Assembly: GCF_027922005.1 (NCBI RefSeq)
Contig: NZ_BSEV01000010.1
Location: 91,272 to 155,271, forward strand
DNA from: Streptosporangium carneum
GTDB taxonomy: Bacteria > Actinomycetota > Actinomycetes > Streptosporangiales > Streptosporangiaceae
Direction: 5' to 3'
Length of the DNA stretch: 64,000 bases
Shown here: piece by piece, positions 17,194 to 25,753 of the stretch
Layout of the letters: each line of letters opens with the position of its first letter
Numbering within the stretch: position 1 is the stretch's first letter
Notes under the pieces: model-generated
Told to the model about the DNA's origin: nothing
What the model saw: the letters and a program-made list of their open reading frames with translations, nothing else
The model's database searches: none
Position numbers and translations under genes: made by a program

Positions 17194-18417
17194 TCAAAGG
17201 ATGTGCATGCGTACGCCCAAGCGGCGGATGCGTTCGCGGTAGCTGTAGCGCTCGAGGTCCAGGAGGGTCCGTACGGCCTGCTGGGCCATCGGGTGATTGC
17301 GGATGAGCAGGGGGGCGACCTTCTCGGCGCGCTCCAGCTCGGCCGTCGCGGCCTCGCGCTTGCCGCACCACAACAACCCTCGGGCGTAGTCGAGGTGGTG
17401 GTATCCAACACGGTTGGCCTGCAGGTCTTTCGGGAGCCGCACCACCTCCCCGCGGCGTACGGCCTGCGGTCCGTCACCAAGCTCGACGGCGATGGCGACG
17501 CCGTGGATATCGATGTTGGACTGGTTGGTGCACAGCTCGTAATAGTTGGTGCGCTGGCGGGATCCAAGCCGGGTGACCGCCTCGGCTGCGAGTCGGTGGC
17601 GTGACCACGCTTCGTCGGCACTGTTCTTGCGGGCTGCGGTGATCGCGGCTCGTAGCTGGAGCCCACCCCAGACTGCCAGCGCCTCTGGTTCGCCTGCGGT
17701 GTATTCGTTCTCGACGCCCGCGCACGCGGAGTCGAGCACGCTGAGGGCGTCGTTCCATGAGGTGCTGGACCACAGGTTTCGTATCCGCAGATAAGCAGCT
17801 ACAGCGCCTTGGTATGGGTCTCCCGACTGCTCAGCGGCCCAGCGAACTCGGTTGGTTGCGATCAGAGACAGATCGGCGTAGCCAAGGTTGTAGGTCACGG
17901 AGTCCGCCGCCTGGTAAGCGGTCGCGAGCAGACTGAAGGCGGTGCTCCGATTCGACCCCAGGTAAAGGTGAGTTGCCGCTTGAAGCTCGGAGAGCAGGGC
18001 CGGAAGTTCGTTGGCCAGCTCCGCGTAGCGTGCCTCTCTTCGTAGCCAGTTCGCGCGATTGATTGCGGTGCTGAGTTCAGACAGCGGTCGCACCTCGCCA
18101 TCCCATTCGGGCCCGAGGTCGTAGCGCTCCAGTTGGCGGCGAATCTCGGGGATCGCCGAATGACCTCGGTCCTCGGCCGGAGTGTCTCCCCGATAGGGGC
18201 GCGCGGTCAGCTCGTTGGGGTGCACGCGCAGGGCACGGGCGAGGGTGTTGATCAGTGCGATGGAGTCCAGGGGGATGCTGTCGTTCTCGACTCCTGACAC
18301 CCAGGACTGCGCGCGACCGACGCGCCGGGCCAGCTCCCGCTGGGTGATGTCCATGCGTTTACGGGCGCGACGCACACGCGTTCCCACGCTCTCAGCCGCC
18401 GGATCCGAGTAGGCCAT
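17194..18417 (-). CDS. XRE regulator with TPR-like C-terminal domain
   Basis: Start ATG at 18417. Residues ~10-65 form an XRE HTH (GTRVRRARKRMDITQREL, then WVSGVENDSIPLDS). The remaining ~340 residues are helical, with repeated A/L-rich hairpins (RSTAFSLLATAYQAADSVTYNL, DALSVLDSACAGV, EAATAELERAEKVAPL) like TPR-type sensor domains of actinobacterial regulators that bind small signals. A 17-base palindrome and three TCAAAGT motifs lie in its promoter region and may be autoregulatory sites. Confidence 0.85.
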   Translation of the reverse strand: MAYSDPAAESVGTRVRRARKRMDITQRELARRVGRAQSWVSGVENDSIPLDSIALINTLARALRVHPNELTARPYRGDTPAEDRGHSAIPEIRRQLERYDLGPEWDGEVRPLSELSTAINRANWLRREARYAELANELPALLSELQAATHLYLGSNRSTAFSLLATAYQAADSVTYNLGYADLSLIATNRVRWAAEQSGDPYQGAVAAYLRIRNLWSSTSWNDALSVLDSACAGVENEYTAGEPEALAVWGGLQLRAAITAARKNSADEAWSRHRLAAEAVTRLGSRQRTNYYELCTNQSNIDIHGVAIAVELGDGPQAVRRGEVVRLPKDLQANRVGYHHLDYARGLLWCGKREAATAELERAEKVAPLLIRNHPMAQQAVRTLLDLERYSYRERIRRLGVRMHIL

Positions 18418-18467
18418 GACCTCAAAGTAGCCCGCCGCAGCGGGCTTGGCCCGTGCCTGCGTCAAAG

Positions 18468-18484
18468 TATCAACGGCGTTGATA
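18468..18484. promoter_or_regulatory. Palindromic operator candidate upstream of XRE gene
   Basis: A perfect TATCAAC-GGC-GTTGATA inverted repeat, about 50 bases before the XRE start. Three copies of TCAAAGT surround it: 18422-18428, 18462-18468 and, on the opposite strand, 18512-18518. This arrangement suits an autoregulated HTH promoter. Confidence 0.55.
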
Positions 18485-18579
18485 TCGACGCCTCTACGCG
18501 GTCGTACTGTCACTTTGAGTGAGTGGAGATAGGCGTGGGAACGTCAGGCGACACCCCCGTCACCTGATCGGGACGCCGT

Positions 18580-18732
18580 TCACGCCGGATCACGACTCAT
18601 GAACCGCTGGAGGACGTCAGGCAGGTGTTCCTCCGGCGTCACGGCCAGATCGAAGTCCATGGGCGGCTCCGCCAGGTGGGTGGTGCCGCATGGCAGAGCC
18701 TTGATCGCACAGGAGGGTGTGACCGTGTCCAA
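18580..18732 (-). CDS. Possible 50-residue protein upstream of XRE gene
   Basis: The frame begins TTG at 18732 (or a later GTC/ATG; start uncertain) and ends at 18580. It reads …ALPCGTTHLAEPPMDFDLAV, then TPEEHLPDVLQRFMSRDPA, with high GC at third codon positions and a natural composition. It overlaps the start of the plus-strand gene at 18725. It may be the first gene of the XRE operon or the tail of a decayed gene. No family recognised. Confidence 0.35.
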   Translation of the reverse strand: MDTVTPSCAIKALPCGTTHLAEPPMDFDLAVTPEEHLPDVLQRFMSRDPA

Positions 18733-19117
18733 CCCTGGTGGAGCCGTCAGGATCATTCGGATCCGCTGGCATGCCGAGCGGCCGCCGTCGCCGCTTGGGT
18801 GCCGATGGTGCGGTCATCCGCCGTACGCCCATGACGCGGCCAGCCTGCCGCACCGCCCCGGTCACCTCTGGGACCAGCCCACCCCCGCCCAGGTTCGTGC
18901 CCGAATGGCGGCGCGACGCCGTCTCGGACTGTGCGGTCGGCCGCCCGTCACCGTGCCCGCGCATCCGCTGAGGCTCCGCCCCTCCACGGTTCCCACGGCG
19001 AGCCCGGGGAGCCGAGGACGCCGCTCACGACCGACCACGGCAGCTGCCGCGCCGTACGAGCACAATCCCCCCTCATACGGCAGGCGCGAACCGTACCGAG
19101 AGGCGGTGACAGTGTGA
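18725..19117 (+). CDS. Small Cys/His-containing actinobacterial protein
   Basis: GTG at 18725 has AGGAGGG six bases upstream; a second GTG at 18719 is too close to it. The 130-residue protein contains GCRWCGHPPYAHD…HLWDQPT and a basic RARMAARRRLGLC stretch; the CxxC plus His could bind zinc. The C-terminus is low-complexity. Similar genes occur beside RsbW-type ATPases in this group. The stop overlaps the start of the next gene (GTGA). No function known. Confidence 0.55.
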   Translation: MSNPGGAVRIIRIRWHAERPPSPLGCRWCGHPPYAHDAASLPHRPGHLWDQPTPAQVRARMAARRRLGLCGRPPVTVPAHPLRLRPSTVPTASPGSRGRRSRPTTAAAAPYEHNPPSYGRREPYREAVTV

Positions 19118-19596
19118 GCGGCCCTTCGCCTGCGGCGACGGACAACGGCGATCCGCCCGGTGTCATCCCACCCCGAAGTCGGCCTGGCCCTTCCATCACG
19201 AGGCCGGGTGACTCCGCGGCGAGGCTGGGCAGCGCGAATGCCGTGCCTCAGGAGGCGGTGCGTGCGCTGGCGCTGCGGTTCACCGGCTGGTGTCTCTGGT
19301 ACGGCGTGGCGACAGGGCGTTGGTGGGCGCTCTCCCCTGTCTGGTGCCGACAGCGAATCGGCCTGATCGACACCGCCACCCTCGGCGAGCTGGCCGTACG
19401 GATCCAGCGGATCGAGGACTCCCGCCCTCACCTCGCCCCCTGCCCACGCCCCGTACGCCGGTCACGCCCTGTTCCCGGCACAGGGCGTGAGGCGGCTTTC
19501 CCGGCGCCTCGCCCAAGAGTCACCGAGGACACGATCGAAAGGAGTGATGAAGGTGGCGGCACGGCTTCTGGCCATGCTCATGGGCGCGTTCGCTGA
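19114..19596 (+). CDS. Hypothetical protein upstream of RsbW-like gene
   Basis: A 160-residue frame. GTG at 19114 overlaps the previous stop. The central part is protein-like: EAVRALALRFTGWCLWYGVATGRWW followed by a short helix-rich segment; both ends are Pro/Arg-rich. The conserved-looking GWCLWYG…TGRWWAL pattern is seen in short actinobacterial proteins accompanying anti-sigma ATPases. Its end overlaps the start of the next gene by ~45 bases. Confidence 0.5.
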   Translation: MSGPSPAATDNGDPPGVIPPRSRPGPSITRPGDSAARLGSANAVPQEAVRALALRFTGWCLWYGVATGRWWALSPVWCRQRIGLIDTATLGELAVRIQRIEDSRPHLAPCPRPVRRSRPVPGTGREAAFPAPRPRVTEDTIERSDEGGGTASGHAHGRVR

Positions 19597-20074
19597 TCGG
19601 CTCCGCACGATGACCGATGACGTCGCAGATCTGTCTCGTCCGGACATGGGCTGGTCACCGCGGCGAGGTCCGGCGTCCCCGGATCACCCCGTGATCTCTC
19701 GGCGCTTCAGGGCGACCCCCGATCAGGTCAGGCCCGCGCGGAACTTCGTCGCCGAGATGCTCGGGGACGGTCATCCGTTCCGCGACGACGCGGTGCTCCT
19801 CACCAGCGAGCTCGCCACCAACGCCGTCGAACACCCCACCGGGCTCGTCTCCGGTCCGCGGGAGTTCCTCGTCACGGTGACGTTCGTCGTCCGGGGCGTT
19901 CTGATCACCGTCCAGGACCCCGGCTCCCTGAGGATCCCCTGCCCAAGGATCTCAGGACCGGACGCCACAGGCGGACGCGGACTTGCCCTCGTCAACAGCC
20001 TCGCCACCCAGTGGGGGTTCCACCGTGACTCCATGGGAACGGTGATCTGGTTCGAACTCAGCTCACCCAACTGA
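19547..20074 (+). CDS. RsbW-like ATP-binding anti-sigma factor
   Basis: A HATPase_c_2 domain: FRATPDQVRPARNFVAEML, then LLTSELATNAVEHPT (N-box), ITVQDPGSLRIPC (G1-like) and ATGGRGLALVNSLATQWGF (G2). Such proteins act as serine kinases on anti-anti-sigma factors or bind sigma factors. ATG at 19547 follows AAAGGAGTG closely; GTG at 19553 has a better spacing and is an alternative start. It is the third gene of a coupled small operon. Confidence 0.85.
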   Translation: MKVAARLLAMLMGAFADRLRTMTDDVADLSRPDMGWSPRRGPASPDHPVISRRFRATPDQVRPARNFVAEMLGDGHPFRDDAVLLTSELATNAVEHPTGLVSGPREFLVTVTFVVRGVLITVQDPGSLRIPCPRISGPDATGGRGLALVNSLATQWGFHRDSMGTVIWFELSSPN

Positions 20075-20342
20075 AAGAGCAGGGCCAGGAGGAGCCCGGC
20101 GGGGCGGCGTGGTGGTCTGGGCACGGTCCCTGGCCGGCCTTCGCCGTCCACACCGTCGATCAGGCCGCACGCACGGCGAAGAACCGGTCCAAGCGGATGC
20201 GGTACCCGCCCTGCTCTGATCACCGCGTTCCCCATCGGGCCCGGACTGGGCTTCCGCCCCCTCCGACCTCAGCCTTTGAACCTTTCCGGCGGGAGTGTCC
20301 AGCAGTGTTCGGCGCCCTTTATCCGCACTGCATGATTGACGA
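20075..20342. other. Intergenic region
   Basis: No gene recognised. It separates the RsbW-like gene from the operator of the hydrolase operon. Confidence 0.4.
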
Positions 20343-20379
20343 TGCTAGTCATGACTGGCAATATCAGTCATGACTAGCA
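20343..20379. promoter_or_regulatory. 15-base perfect inverted repeat operator
   Basis: Arms TGCTAGTCATGACTG and CAGTCATGACTAGCA around a 7-base centre GCAATAT, ending 21 bases before the hydrolase start. Each arm itself contains the palindrome AGTCATGACT. This suits binding of two dimers of a winged-helix regulator; the MarR/GbsR-like gene two positions downstream is the obvious candidate. Confidence 0.8.
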
Positions 20380-20400
20380 ACTACTCCCAAGGTGGTGATC

Positions 20401-21351
20401 ATGGCCTTACGGCCCGAACAGGTGATGTTCAACAGCCTCGGCACCCGTTGCGCGGGTGACCTCTACCTGCCGGACACGGTGTCGGCGGACTCCCCGGCGC
20501 CCGCGCTGGTGCTCGGGCACAGCGGCGTCATGGTGAAGGAGGCGTTGCGACACTTCGCGCCGTACTTCACGGAGGCCGGTTTCGTGGTCCTGGCGATCGA
20601 CTACCGCACGGTCGGCGCAAGTGAGGGCGAGCCCCGCGGGCTGGACCACCCGGAGCGGCAGGTCGAGGACTTCCGCAGCGCGATCTCCTACCTCCATACG
20701 CGACCCGAGGTGCAGCCGGAACGGATCGGGCTGTGGGGGGTCAGCGTCGGAGGCTCGGTCGCGCTCCAGGCCGCCGTGCTCGACCGGCGCGCCAAGTGCG
20801 TCGTCGTGCAGAGCCCCAGTGTGATGAACGGCTGGCGTTACCTGGAACGGCTCCTCGGACGGGCCGGGCTGCGCGCCCTGCGCGACCGTCTCGACGAGGA
20901 CTGGCAGCGCCGCCATGAGACCGGTGAGAGCGCCCGGGTCCCGCATCTGAACCTGGACCACGAGAACGCGCACCAGGCCCAGCTCCTGTCCACCGAGATC
21001 TACCCGACGTACCGCAACGAGAAGACACTCGACTCCACCGAGCACCTGCTCACCTTCGCCCCCGAGGACCTCGTCCACCGGCTGGCCCCCACTCCGTTGC
21101 TCATGATCGCCAACGGTGGCTGGGATCCGTACCACATGCTCGATGAGGCGCAGAGCGCCTTCGCCAAGGCCGGGGAGCCCAAGCGGCTCGAGGTGCTGCC
21201 CTACGATGTCCTCGGCCTCTACACCGGGCCCGGCCTCGAAAAGGCGATGAGCCTCGCCGTCGACTGGTTCGACCTCTACCTGCGCCGGACCGAGCTGCCG
21301 GTCGTGACTCCGGCGCCTACCCGCGAATCGGTGGCCGCCATGAAACAATGA
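20401..21351 (+). CDS. Alpha/beta hydrolase (dienelactone hydrolase-like)
   Basis: 316 residues. The nucleophile elbow is GLWGVSVGGS (Ser in GVSVGG), preceded by an oxyanion-hole region ALVLGHSGVMVKEA and strand VVLAIDYRTVGASEG. An acid/His pair may come from LMIANGGWDPYHM and a later position; the usual C-terminal catalytic His is not obvious (LPYDVLGLYTGPGL where many have H), so activity may differ. The start ATG at 20401 has AAGGTGGTG upstream. It is followed by a winged-helix regulator 31 bases on, likely co-transcribed and controlled through the palindrome at 20343. Confidence 0.8.
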   Translation: MALRPEQVMFNSLGTRCAGDLYLPDTVSADSPAPALVLGHSGVMVKEALRHFAPYFTEAGFVVLAIDYRTVGASEGEPRGLDHPERQVEDFRSAISYLHTRPEVQPERIGLWGVSVGGSVALQAAVLDRRAKCVVVQSPSVMNGWRYLERLLGRAGLRALRDRLDEDWQRRHETGESARVPHLNLDHENAHQAQLLSTEIYPTYRNEKTLDSTEHLLTFAPEDLVHRLAPTPLLMIANGGWDPYHMLDEAQSAFAKAGEPKRLEVLPYDVLGLYTGPGLEKAMSLAVDWFDLYLRRTELPVVTPAPTRESVAAMKQ

Positions 21352-21382
21352 TCTACGGATGACACGCGAGGAGTGACGCGGA

Positions 21383-21871
21383 ATGCCCAGCGGCGACCGA
21401 GAGCCAAGCCGTGACGACCTCCTGCTGTGGGTCGAGAAGGTCGCCGCGTTCTGCGTGGAGGAGTGGGCCCTGCCGCCCATCACGGGGCGCATCCTCGGCT
21501 GGCTGATGATCTGTGAGCCGCCCGCGCAGTCCGCGGGCGACATCGCCGACGCGATCCAGGCCAGCCGGGCGTCACTGACCTCCAACATGCGTTTCCTCAC
21601 CAGCATCGGGCTGGTCCGCAAGGTCCGCCGCCCAGGTGATCGCGTCGTGTACTACCGCATCGAGGACGACGCCTGGCGTAAGGTCATCCAGCGCAAGTTC
21701 GCCAGCCTCAGCGTGTTCGGCGACATCGCCGACGAGGGTGTGGCGCTCACCGGCGGAGAAGGGCCTCGCACCGAACGGATTCGGGCCGCCCACGACTCCC
21801 TCGCCTGGTTGCAGGATGTCTTCGCACGCAACGCGGTCGAAGCGGCCACTCCGGACACCGACATCCACTGA
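21383..21871 (+). CDS. GbsR/MarR-like transcriptional regulator
   Basis: 162 residues with a winged helix: ITGRILGWLMICEPP, SAGDIADAIQASRASLTSNMR, then FLTSIGLVRKVRRPGDRVVYYRI. The arrangement matches the GbsR subgroup of MarR regulators. Given the operator upstream of the hydrolase, it is probably an autoregulatory repressor of this two-gene operon. Its 3' end forms the first unit of a 42-base tandem repeat. Confidence 0.85.
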   Translation: MPSGDREPSRDDLLLWVEKVAAFCVEEWALPPITGRILGWLMICEPPAQSAGDIADAIQASRASLTSNMRFLTSIGLVRKVRRPGDRVVYYRIEDDAWRKVIQRKFASLSVFGDIADEGVALTGGEGPRTERIRAAHDSLAWLQDVFARNAVEAATPDTDIH

Positions 21872-22043
21872 TCGGCGAGCGGCCCCGAGCCGCCCCTGAC
21901 ACCGACATCCCGTGATCGGGAGGCACCCCGATCGCTCACGACACCGATATCCCGTGATCAGCGGGCCCTCCGGTCACCCCTGACACCGACATCCCGTGAT
22001 CAACAGGCCCTCCGGTCACCCCTGACACCGGCACGCCGTGGTC
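21854..22043. repeat. 42-base tandem repeat, five copies
   Basis: The core GACACCGACATCCCGTGATC recurs at 21854, 21898, 21940, 21982 and 22024 (intervals 44, 42, 42, 42). The first copy is the coding end of the regulator gene (DTDIH-stop), and the others are non-coding. Copies 3 and 4 share the spacer as well. Confidence 0.9.
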
Positions 22044-22162
22044 GGCGAACCGCCTCCGGTCGCGCCGGTACGAAATCTCATGGTCGGCCGACGGCTCATG
22101 AAGGCCGTCGGTCCGGCGCCCCGGTTCCGGGGCGTCATCTCGCGGCTCAAGGACGTGTCTCC

Positions 22163-22981
22163 ATGCCTCAGCGACTTCCCCGTCTCAGCCCGATCCAGGA
22201 AACCCTGCTGCTCACCGCCTACTGCAAAGCCGTGGACAGCAGGCGGCCCGCCCCGATCCTCGGCGACACGATGTCCGCCGGGATCGTCGACGAGATCGAC
22301 TACGACTTCGGCAAATTCAAGGTCCCGGCCAATCTCGTCATCACCGCCGCGCTACGCGGCAAGAAGCTGGACGCCGCCGTCCGCTCGTTCGTCGCCGCAC
22401 ACCCGGCGGCCGTGGTCCTCGATCTCGGATGTGGCTTCGACACACGCGTGTTCCGCTGCGACCCGCCGGAGGGCGTCGACTGGTACGACATCGACTTTCC
22501 TGAAATCGCCCGCCTTCGCCCCCGGTTCCTCCCCGAGCGGGCGCACACCCACATCGTCGGCGCCGACCTCACCGGGGAAGGATGGCTGGACGATGTGCCG
22601 CGTGACCGTCCCGCCATGATCGTGGCGGAGGGCCTGCAGCCCTTCCTCGCCGCCGACGCCTTCCAGGAGCTCGCCCGCACGCTGACCGGGCACTTCGCCA
22701 CCGGCGAGCTCGCCTTCAATGGGTACACCCGGTTTGCGGCGTGGTCGATGAAGTACCACCCGACGATCAAGGCGATCGGCGTCGGCGCCGGGCAGGGGTT
22801 CGACGACCCCCGCGAACCCGAAAGCTGGAACGCCCGGCTCACGCTCGTCGAGGAGCAGATGCTGGTCGAGGCGCCGGAGGTGGCCGGGTTCCCGCAACCG
22901 CTCCGGGCGATCACGCGCCTCGCAGCCCACAGCGTCATCATGGCCCGGCAGGGCGCCCGCGTGCTGCGCTACCGATTCTGA
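22163..22981 (+). CDS. Class I SAM methyltransferase (LCM/PPM1-like)
   Basis: 272 residues resembling leucine carboxyl methyltransferase-type O-methyltransferases, a group that includes polyketide-pathway enzymes. The SAM motif is AVVLDLGCGFDTRVFR, followed by VDWYDIDFPEIARLR (acidic motif) and PAMIVAEGLQPFL. The start ATG follows a weak ribosome site. It stands alone between a repeat array and a small membrane-protein gene. Substrate unknown. Confidence 0.85.
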   Translation: MPQRLPRLSPIQETLLLTAYCKAVDSRRPAPILGDTMSAGIVDEIDYDFGKFKVPANLVITAALRGKKLDAAVRSFVAAHPAAVVLDLGCGFDTRVFRCDPPEGVDWYDIDFPEIARLRPRFLPERAHTHIVGADLTGEGWLDDVPRDRPAMIVAEGLQPFLAADAFQELARTLTGHFATGELAFNGYTRFAAWSMKYHPTIKAIGVGAGQGFDDPREPESWNARLTLVEEQMLVEAPEVAGFPQPLRAITRLAAHSVIMARQGARVLRYRF

Positions 22982-23154
22982 ACCGCGCGTGCCGTGCCAC
23001 CGTTGATCGCGGCGACGACCTGGTTCGAGCGCGGCGACCGGCGGTGTGATGCGTCAGGAGACGCATCAGGTCGTATTGGTCGTTCTGCGAGCCGGGAGGT
23101 CCAGGGTGACCAGGTCGCCGTGCTTCTCGGGGACGTCGTCGAAGGGGACGACGT

Positions 23155-23421
23155 TCACGAACGGCGCCGGGTGTAGTGGTGGGCGATCAGGGCCACCATG
23201 GAGGCGACGGCGACGATTCCGGCGATCATGCCGACTCCCTCGGCGGGGCCGCCGACGCTGTTGCCGATGATGTTGATGACGGCGCACACGGTGAAGCCGA
23301 GCCACAGGATCACGCGGAGCGCGATGCCGCCGCTCGGCGGCCCGGGCCGGGGGGCGGGGGCGAACGGCGACGCGGAGGGCCGCGGCTGGGCGGCAGGTGT
23401 GATGCGGTAGGGGTCGTTCAT
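23155..23421 (-). CDS. Small two-TM membrane protein
   Basis: 88 residues: a Pro/Ala-rich cytoplasmic N-terminus, then two membrane segments (ALRVILWLGFTVCAVINIIG and GMIAGIVAVASMVALIAHHY) and a basic C-terminus. Typical of small hypothetical actinobacterial membrane proteins. It is divergent from the kinase gene at 23532. Confidence 0.65.
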   Translation of the reverse strand: MNDPYRITPAAQPRPSASPFAPAPRPGPPSGGIALRVILWLGFTVCAVINIIGNSVGGPAEGVGMIAGIVAVASMVALIAHHYTRRRS

Positions 23422-23531
23422 GCTGATTACCCTAGAAACCGCTTCTGTTTGGGAAAATGAGGCAGTCTGCCATATCGATGGTAGTGCAGGGGGGAATGAA
23501 ACGGTCCTCGCCTCAGCCTAGGGTGAGGGAA

Positions 23532-24779
23532 ATGACCAGGGACGCCTTCGAGGCTTTGGAACGCCTGGCGGGAGGTCTCGGCACCGCGATCCTCGCCTCC
23601 ATGGTCCTGTCGTTATGGATCCTGGTCGCCGCCGCCTGCCTCGTGGGGGTGGGGCTGCTGATGATCCCGCCGATGCTGGCGCTGACCAGGGCGGTGGCGG
23701 ATCGGGAACGCGGCCGGCTCAACCGCTGGGGGTTCGAGGTCGTCACCCCCTACCTGCAACAGGACACGGCGACAGGCTGGACGGCCCGGATGCGCGCCGC
23801 CCGCCGCGACCCGGCGACCTTCCGCGACCTGCGCTGGGTGGCCGCGCACGCCACGCTGGGGCTGGTGCTCGGCGTCGTCGCCGTGCTGATGCCGACGATG
23901 ACCCTGCGGGACGCGTCGTTGCCGCTGTGGTGGGGTCTGCTGCCACCGGAGAATCAGATCACCAGCTACGACCTGCCGCTCACCACATATCCCGCGGTGC
24001 TGGCGGCCGCCCTGGCGGCCGTGGTCGTTCAGGTGATCGCCGTCGTGCTCGCCTCGCGGATGGCCAGGTTGCAGGCGCTGCCCGGCGTACGGCTGCTGCG
24101 CCCGCATCCGTCGATCGACCTGTCGCGGCAGGTCGCCCGGCTCACCGCGACGCGCGCGGGCGCCCTGCAGGCGCACGCGGCCGAACTGCGCAGGATCGAG
24201 CGGGCGCTGCATGACGGCGCGCAGAACCGGCTGGTCGCCGTCGTGGTGACGGTCGCCGTGGCCAAGCGGGCGCTGGCCAGGGAGGCGGCGTCGACGGGCC
24301 TGGCGCTCGACGGGCCGCGGGCGGCGCTCGACGAGGCGCAGGGCGCCGCCGAGCAGGCGGTGGCCGAGCTGCGCGGGGTCGTCCGCAGCATCCTGCCGCC
24401 CATCCTGGAGGACAGGGGACTGTCCGGGGCGCTGAGCGCGCTGGCCGCGGGCAGCGCGGTCCCGTGCGCCTTGGCCGCCGACGACCTGGGGCAGCTGCCG
24501 CTGTCGGTGGAGACCACCGCCTACTTCGTCGTCGCCGAAGCGCTGACCAACGTGGCGAAACACAGCGGCGCGCGGAAAGCCCTGGTCGAGGTGCGCCGCG
24601 ACGGCGGTCTGCTGCGCGTGGTGGTGAGCGACGACGGCAGGGGCGGGGCCTCGGAAGCCGGTGGCACTGGGTTGGACGGTATCCGCCGCCGGGTCGAGGC
24701 ACACGACGGAATCATCACGCTGACCAGCCCGCTGGGCGGGCCGACGACCATCGAAGTGGAGTTGCCGTGCGGATCGTGA
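23532..24779 (+). CDS. Sensor histidine kinase (NarL-type partner)
   Basis: A ~415-residue kinase with two pairs of membrane segments (ILASMVLSLWILVAAACLVG; LGLVLGVVAVLMPTMTL; AVLAAALAAVVVQVIAVVLA), then a HisKA_3 dimerisation helix with phospho-acceptor His in RIERALHDGAQNRLVA, and a HATPase domain (VVAEALTNVAKHSGA, VVSDDGRGGASEAGGTGLDGI). ATG at 23532 is chosen because GAGGGAA precedes it; other in-frame ATGs lie upstream at 23496 and 23457. It overlaps the response regulator by 13 bases. Confidence 0.9.
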   Translation: MTRDAFEALERLAGGLGTAILASMVLSLWILVAAACLVGVGLLMIPPMLALTRAVADRERGRLNRWGFEVVTPYLQQDTATGWTARMRAARRDPATFRDLRWVAAHATLGLVLGVVAVLMPTMTLRDASLPLWWGLLPPENQITSYDLPLTTYPAVLAAALAAVVVQVIAVVLASRMARLQALPGVRLLRPHPSIDLSRQVARLTATRAGALQAHAAELRRIERALHDGAQNRLVAVVVTVAVAKRALAREAASTGLALDGPRAALDEAQGAAEQAVAELRGVVRSILPPILEDRGLSGALSALAAGSAVPCALAADDLGQLPLSVETTAYFVVAEALTNVAKHSGARKALVEVRRDGGLLRVVVSDDGRGGASEAGGTGLDGIRRRVEAHDGIITLTSPLGGPTTIEVELPCGS

Positions 24780-25405
24780 TCGCCGAGGATGACGCGCTGC
24801 TGCGCCGGGGCCTGGTGCTGCTGCTGACCGGCGAGGGATTCGAGGTGGTGGCCGCGGCATCGGAACCCGACGGATTCCTGGCCGCGGTCGCCGAGCACCG
24901 GCCCGACGTGGCGGTGGTGGACGTGCGCATGCCGCCCACCCACACCGACGAGGGCATCAGGGCCGCCGTCGAGGCCCGGCGGCTGGTCCCCGACCTGGCG
25001 GTGCTGGTCCTGTCGGCCTACGTCGAGCAGGCCTTCGCCACGAACCTGCTGGCCGAGGGGACCAACGGGGTGGGATACCTGCTCAAGGAGCGCGTGGGCA
25101 ACGTGGAGGAGTTCCTGGACGCCCTGCACCGCGTGGCCGCGGGCGGGACGGCGATGGACCCCGAGGTGATCGCCCAGTTGTTCACCCGCCGCCACGCCCC
25201 GATGGAACGGCTGACCGCCCGCGAGCGCGAGGTGCTGGCCCTCATGGCCGAGGGGTTGGGCAACACCGCCATCGCCCAGCGCCTGGTGGTGACCGACGGC
25301 GGCGTGCAGAAGCACATCCGCAGCATCTTCGCCAAGCTCGACCTCGCCCCCACCGACCAGGTCGACCGCAGGGTCGCCGCGGTCCTGCACTACCTGGAAA
25401 GCTGA
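24767..25405 (+). CDS. NarL/LuxR-type response regulator
   Basis: 212 residues, starting at GTG 24767 inside the end of the kinase gene. The receiver has acidic EDD at the start, phospho-acceptor Asp in VAVVDVRMPP, a Ser in VLSAYVEQ and the conserved Lys in YLLKERV. The LuxR HTH follows (LTAREREVLALMAEGLGNTA, then VQKHIRSIFAKLDLA). It is the partner of the preceding kinase; the target promoter is unknown. Confidence 0.92.
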   Translation: MRIVIAEDDALLRRGLVLLLTGEGFEVVAAASEPDGFLAAVAEHRPDVAVVDVRMPPTHTDEGIRAAVEARRLVPDLAVLVLSAYVEQAFATNLLAEGTNGVGYLLKERVGNVEEFLDALHRVAAGGTAMDPEVIAQLFTRRHAPMERLTAREREVLALMAEGLGNTAIAQRLVVTDGGVQKHIRSIFAKLDLAPTDQVDRRVAAVLHYLES

Positions 25406-25427
25406 CCGTCACAGCAGTTCGCGGAAG

Positions 25428-25540
25428 CGGCCGTCACGGGGGCGGCCGTCACGGGGGCGGCCGTCGCGGGGTGGGCATCGCGGGGGCGGCCGTCACTGGT
25501 CGGCCGTCACCGAAGCAGCCGTCATGGAAGCAGCCGTGGA
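25428..25540. repeat. Degenerate 15-base tandem repeat (GCGGCCGTCACGGGG)
   Basis: GGCCGTCAC recurs every ~15 bases from 25428, well conserved at first and then diverging to CAGCCGTCATGG forms. It lies between the response regulator stop and the amidase gene. The rest of the 25406-25753 gap holds no convincing gene. Confidence 0.7.
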
Positions 25541-25753
25541 CCTGCCGCGCCTTCCGCCTGCCCGTTTCATCGCCGCTGAGCAGACCTGGCGCCACTTTCG
25601 ACGGTACAGCAGGGGCTACCGGAGGTTCGGCAGCCTGCAACGTCGTCTCGGCAAGATCCTCTTCATAGGGTTCTGGACGTAGGCCAAAAGGCCGCACCAC
25701 GTGCGCCGATGTACCTCCCGGCCTCCCCCTCAGCCCTATGACAAGGAACCATC

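Noticed and set aside
21854..22043. CRISPR-like array at the 42-base repeats
   Set aside because: Units are contiguous repeats with similar spacers, not unique spacers, and no cas genes are present.
25523..25680. 52-residue plus frame (starts MEAAVDLPRLPPARF)
   Set aside because: No ribosome site and lies in repeat-derived sequence; the overlapping minus frame looks equally plausible, so neither is supported.
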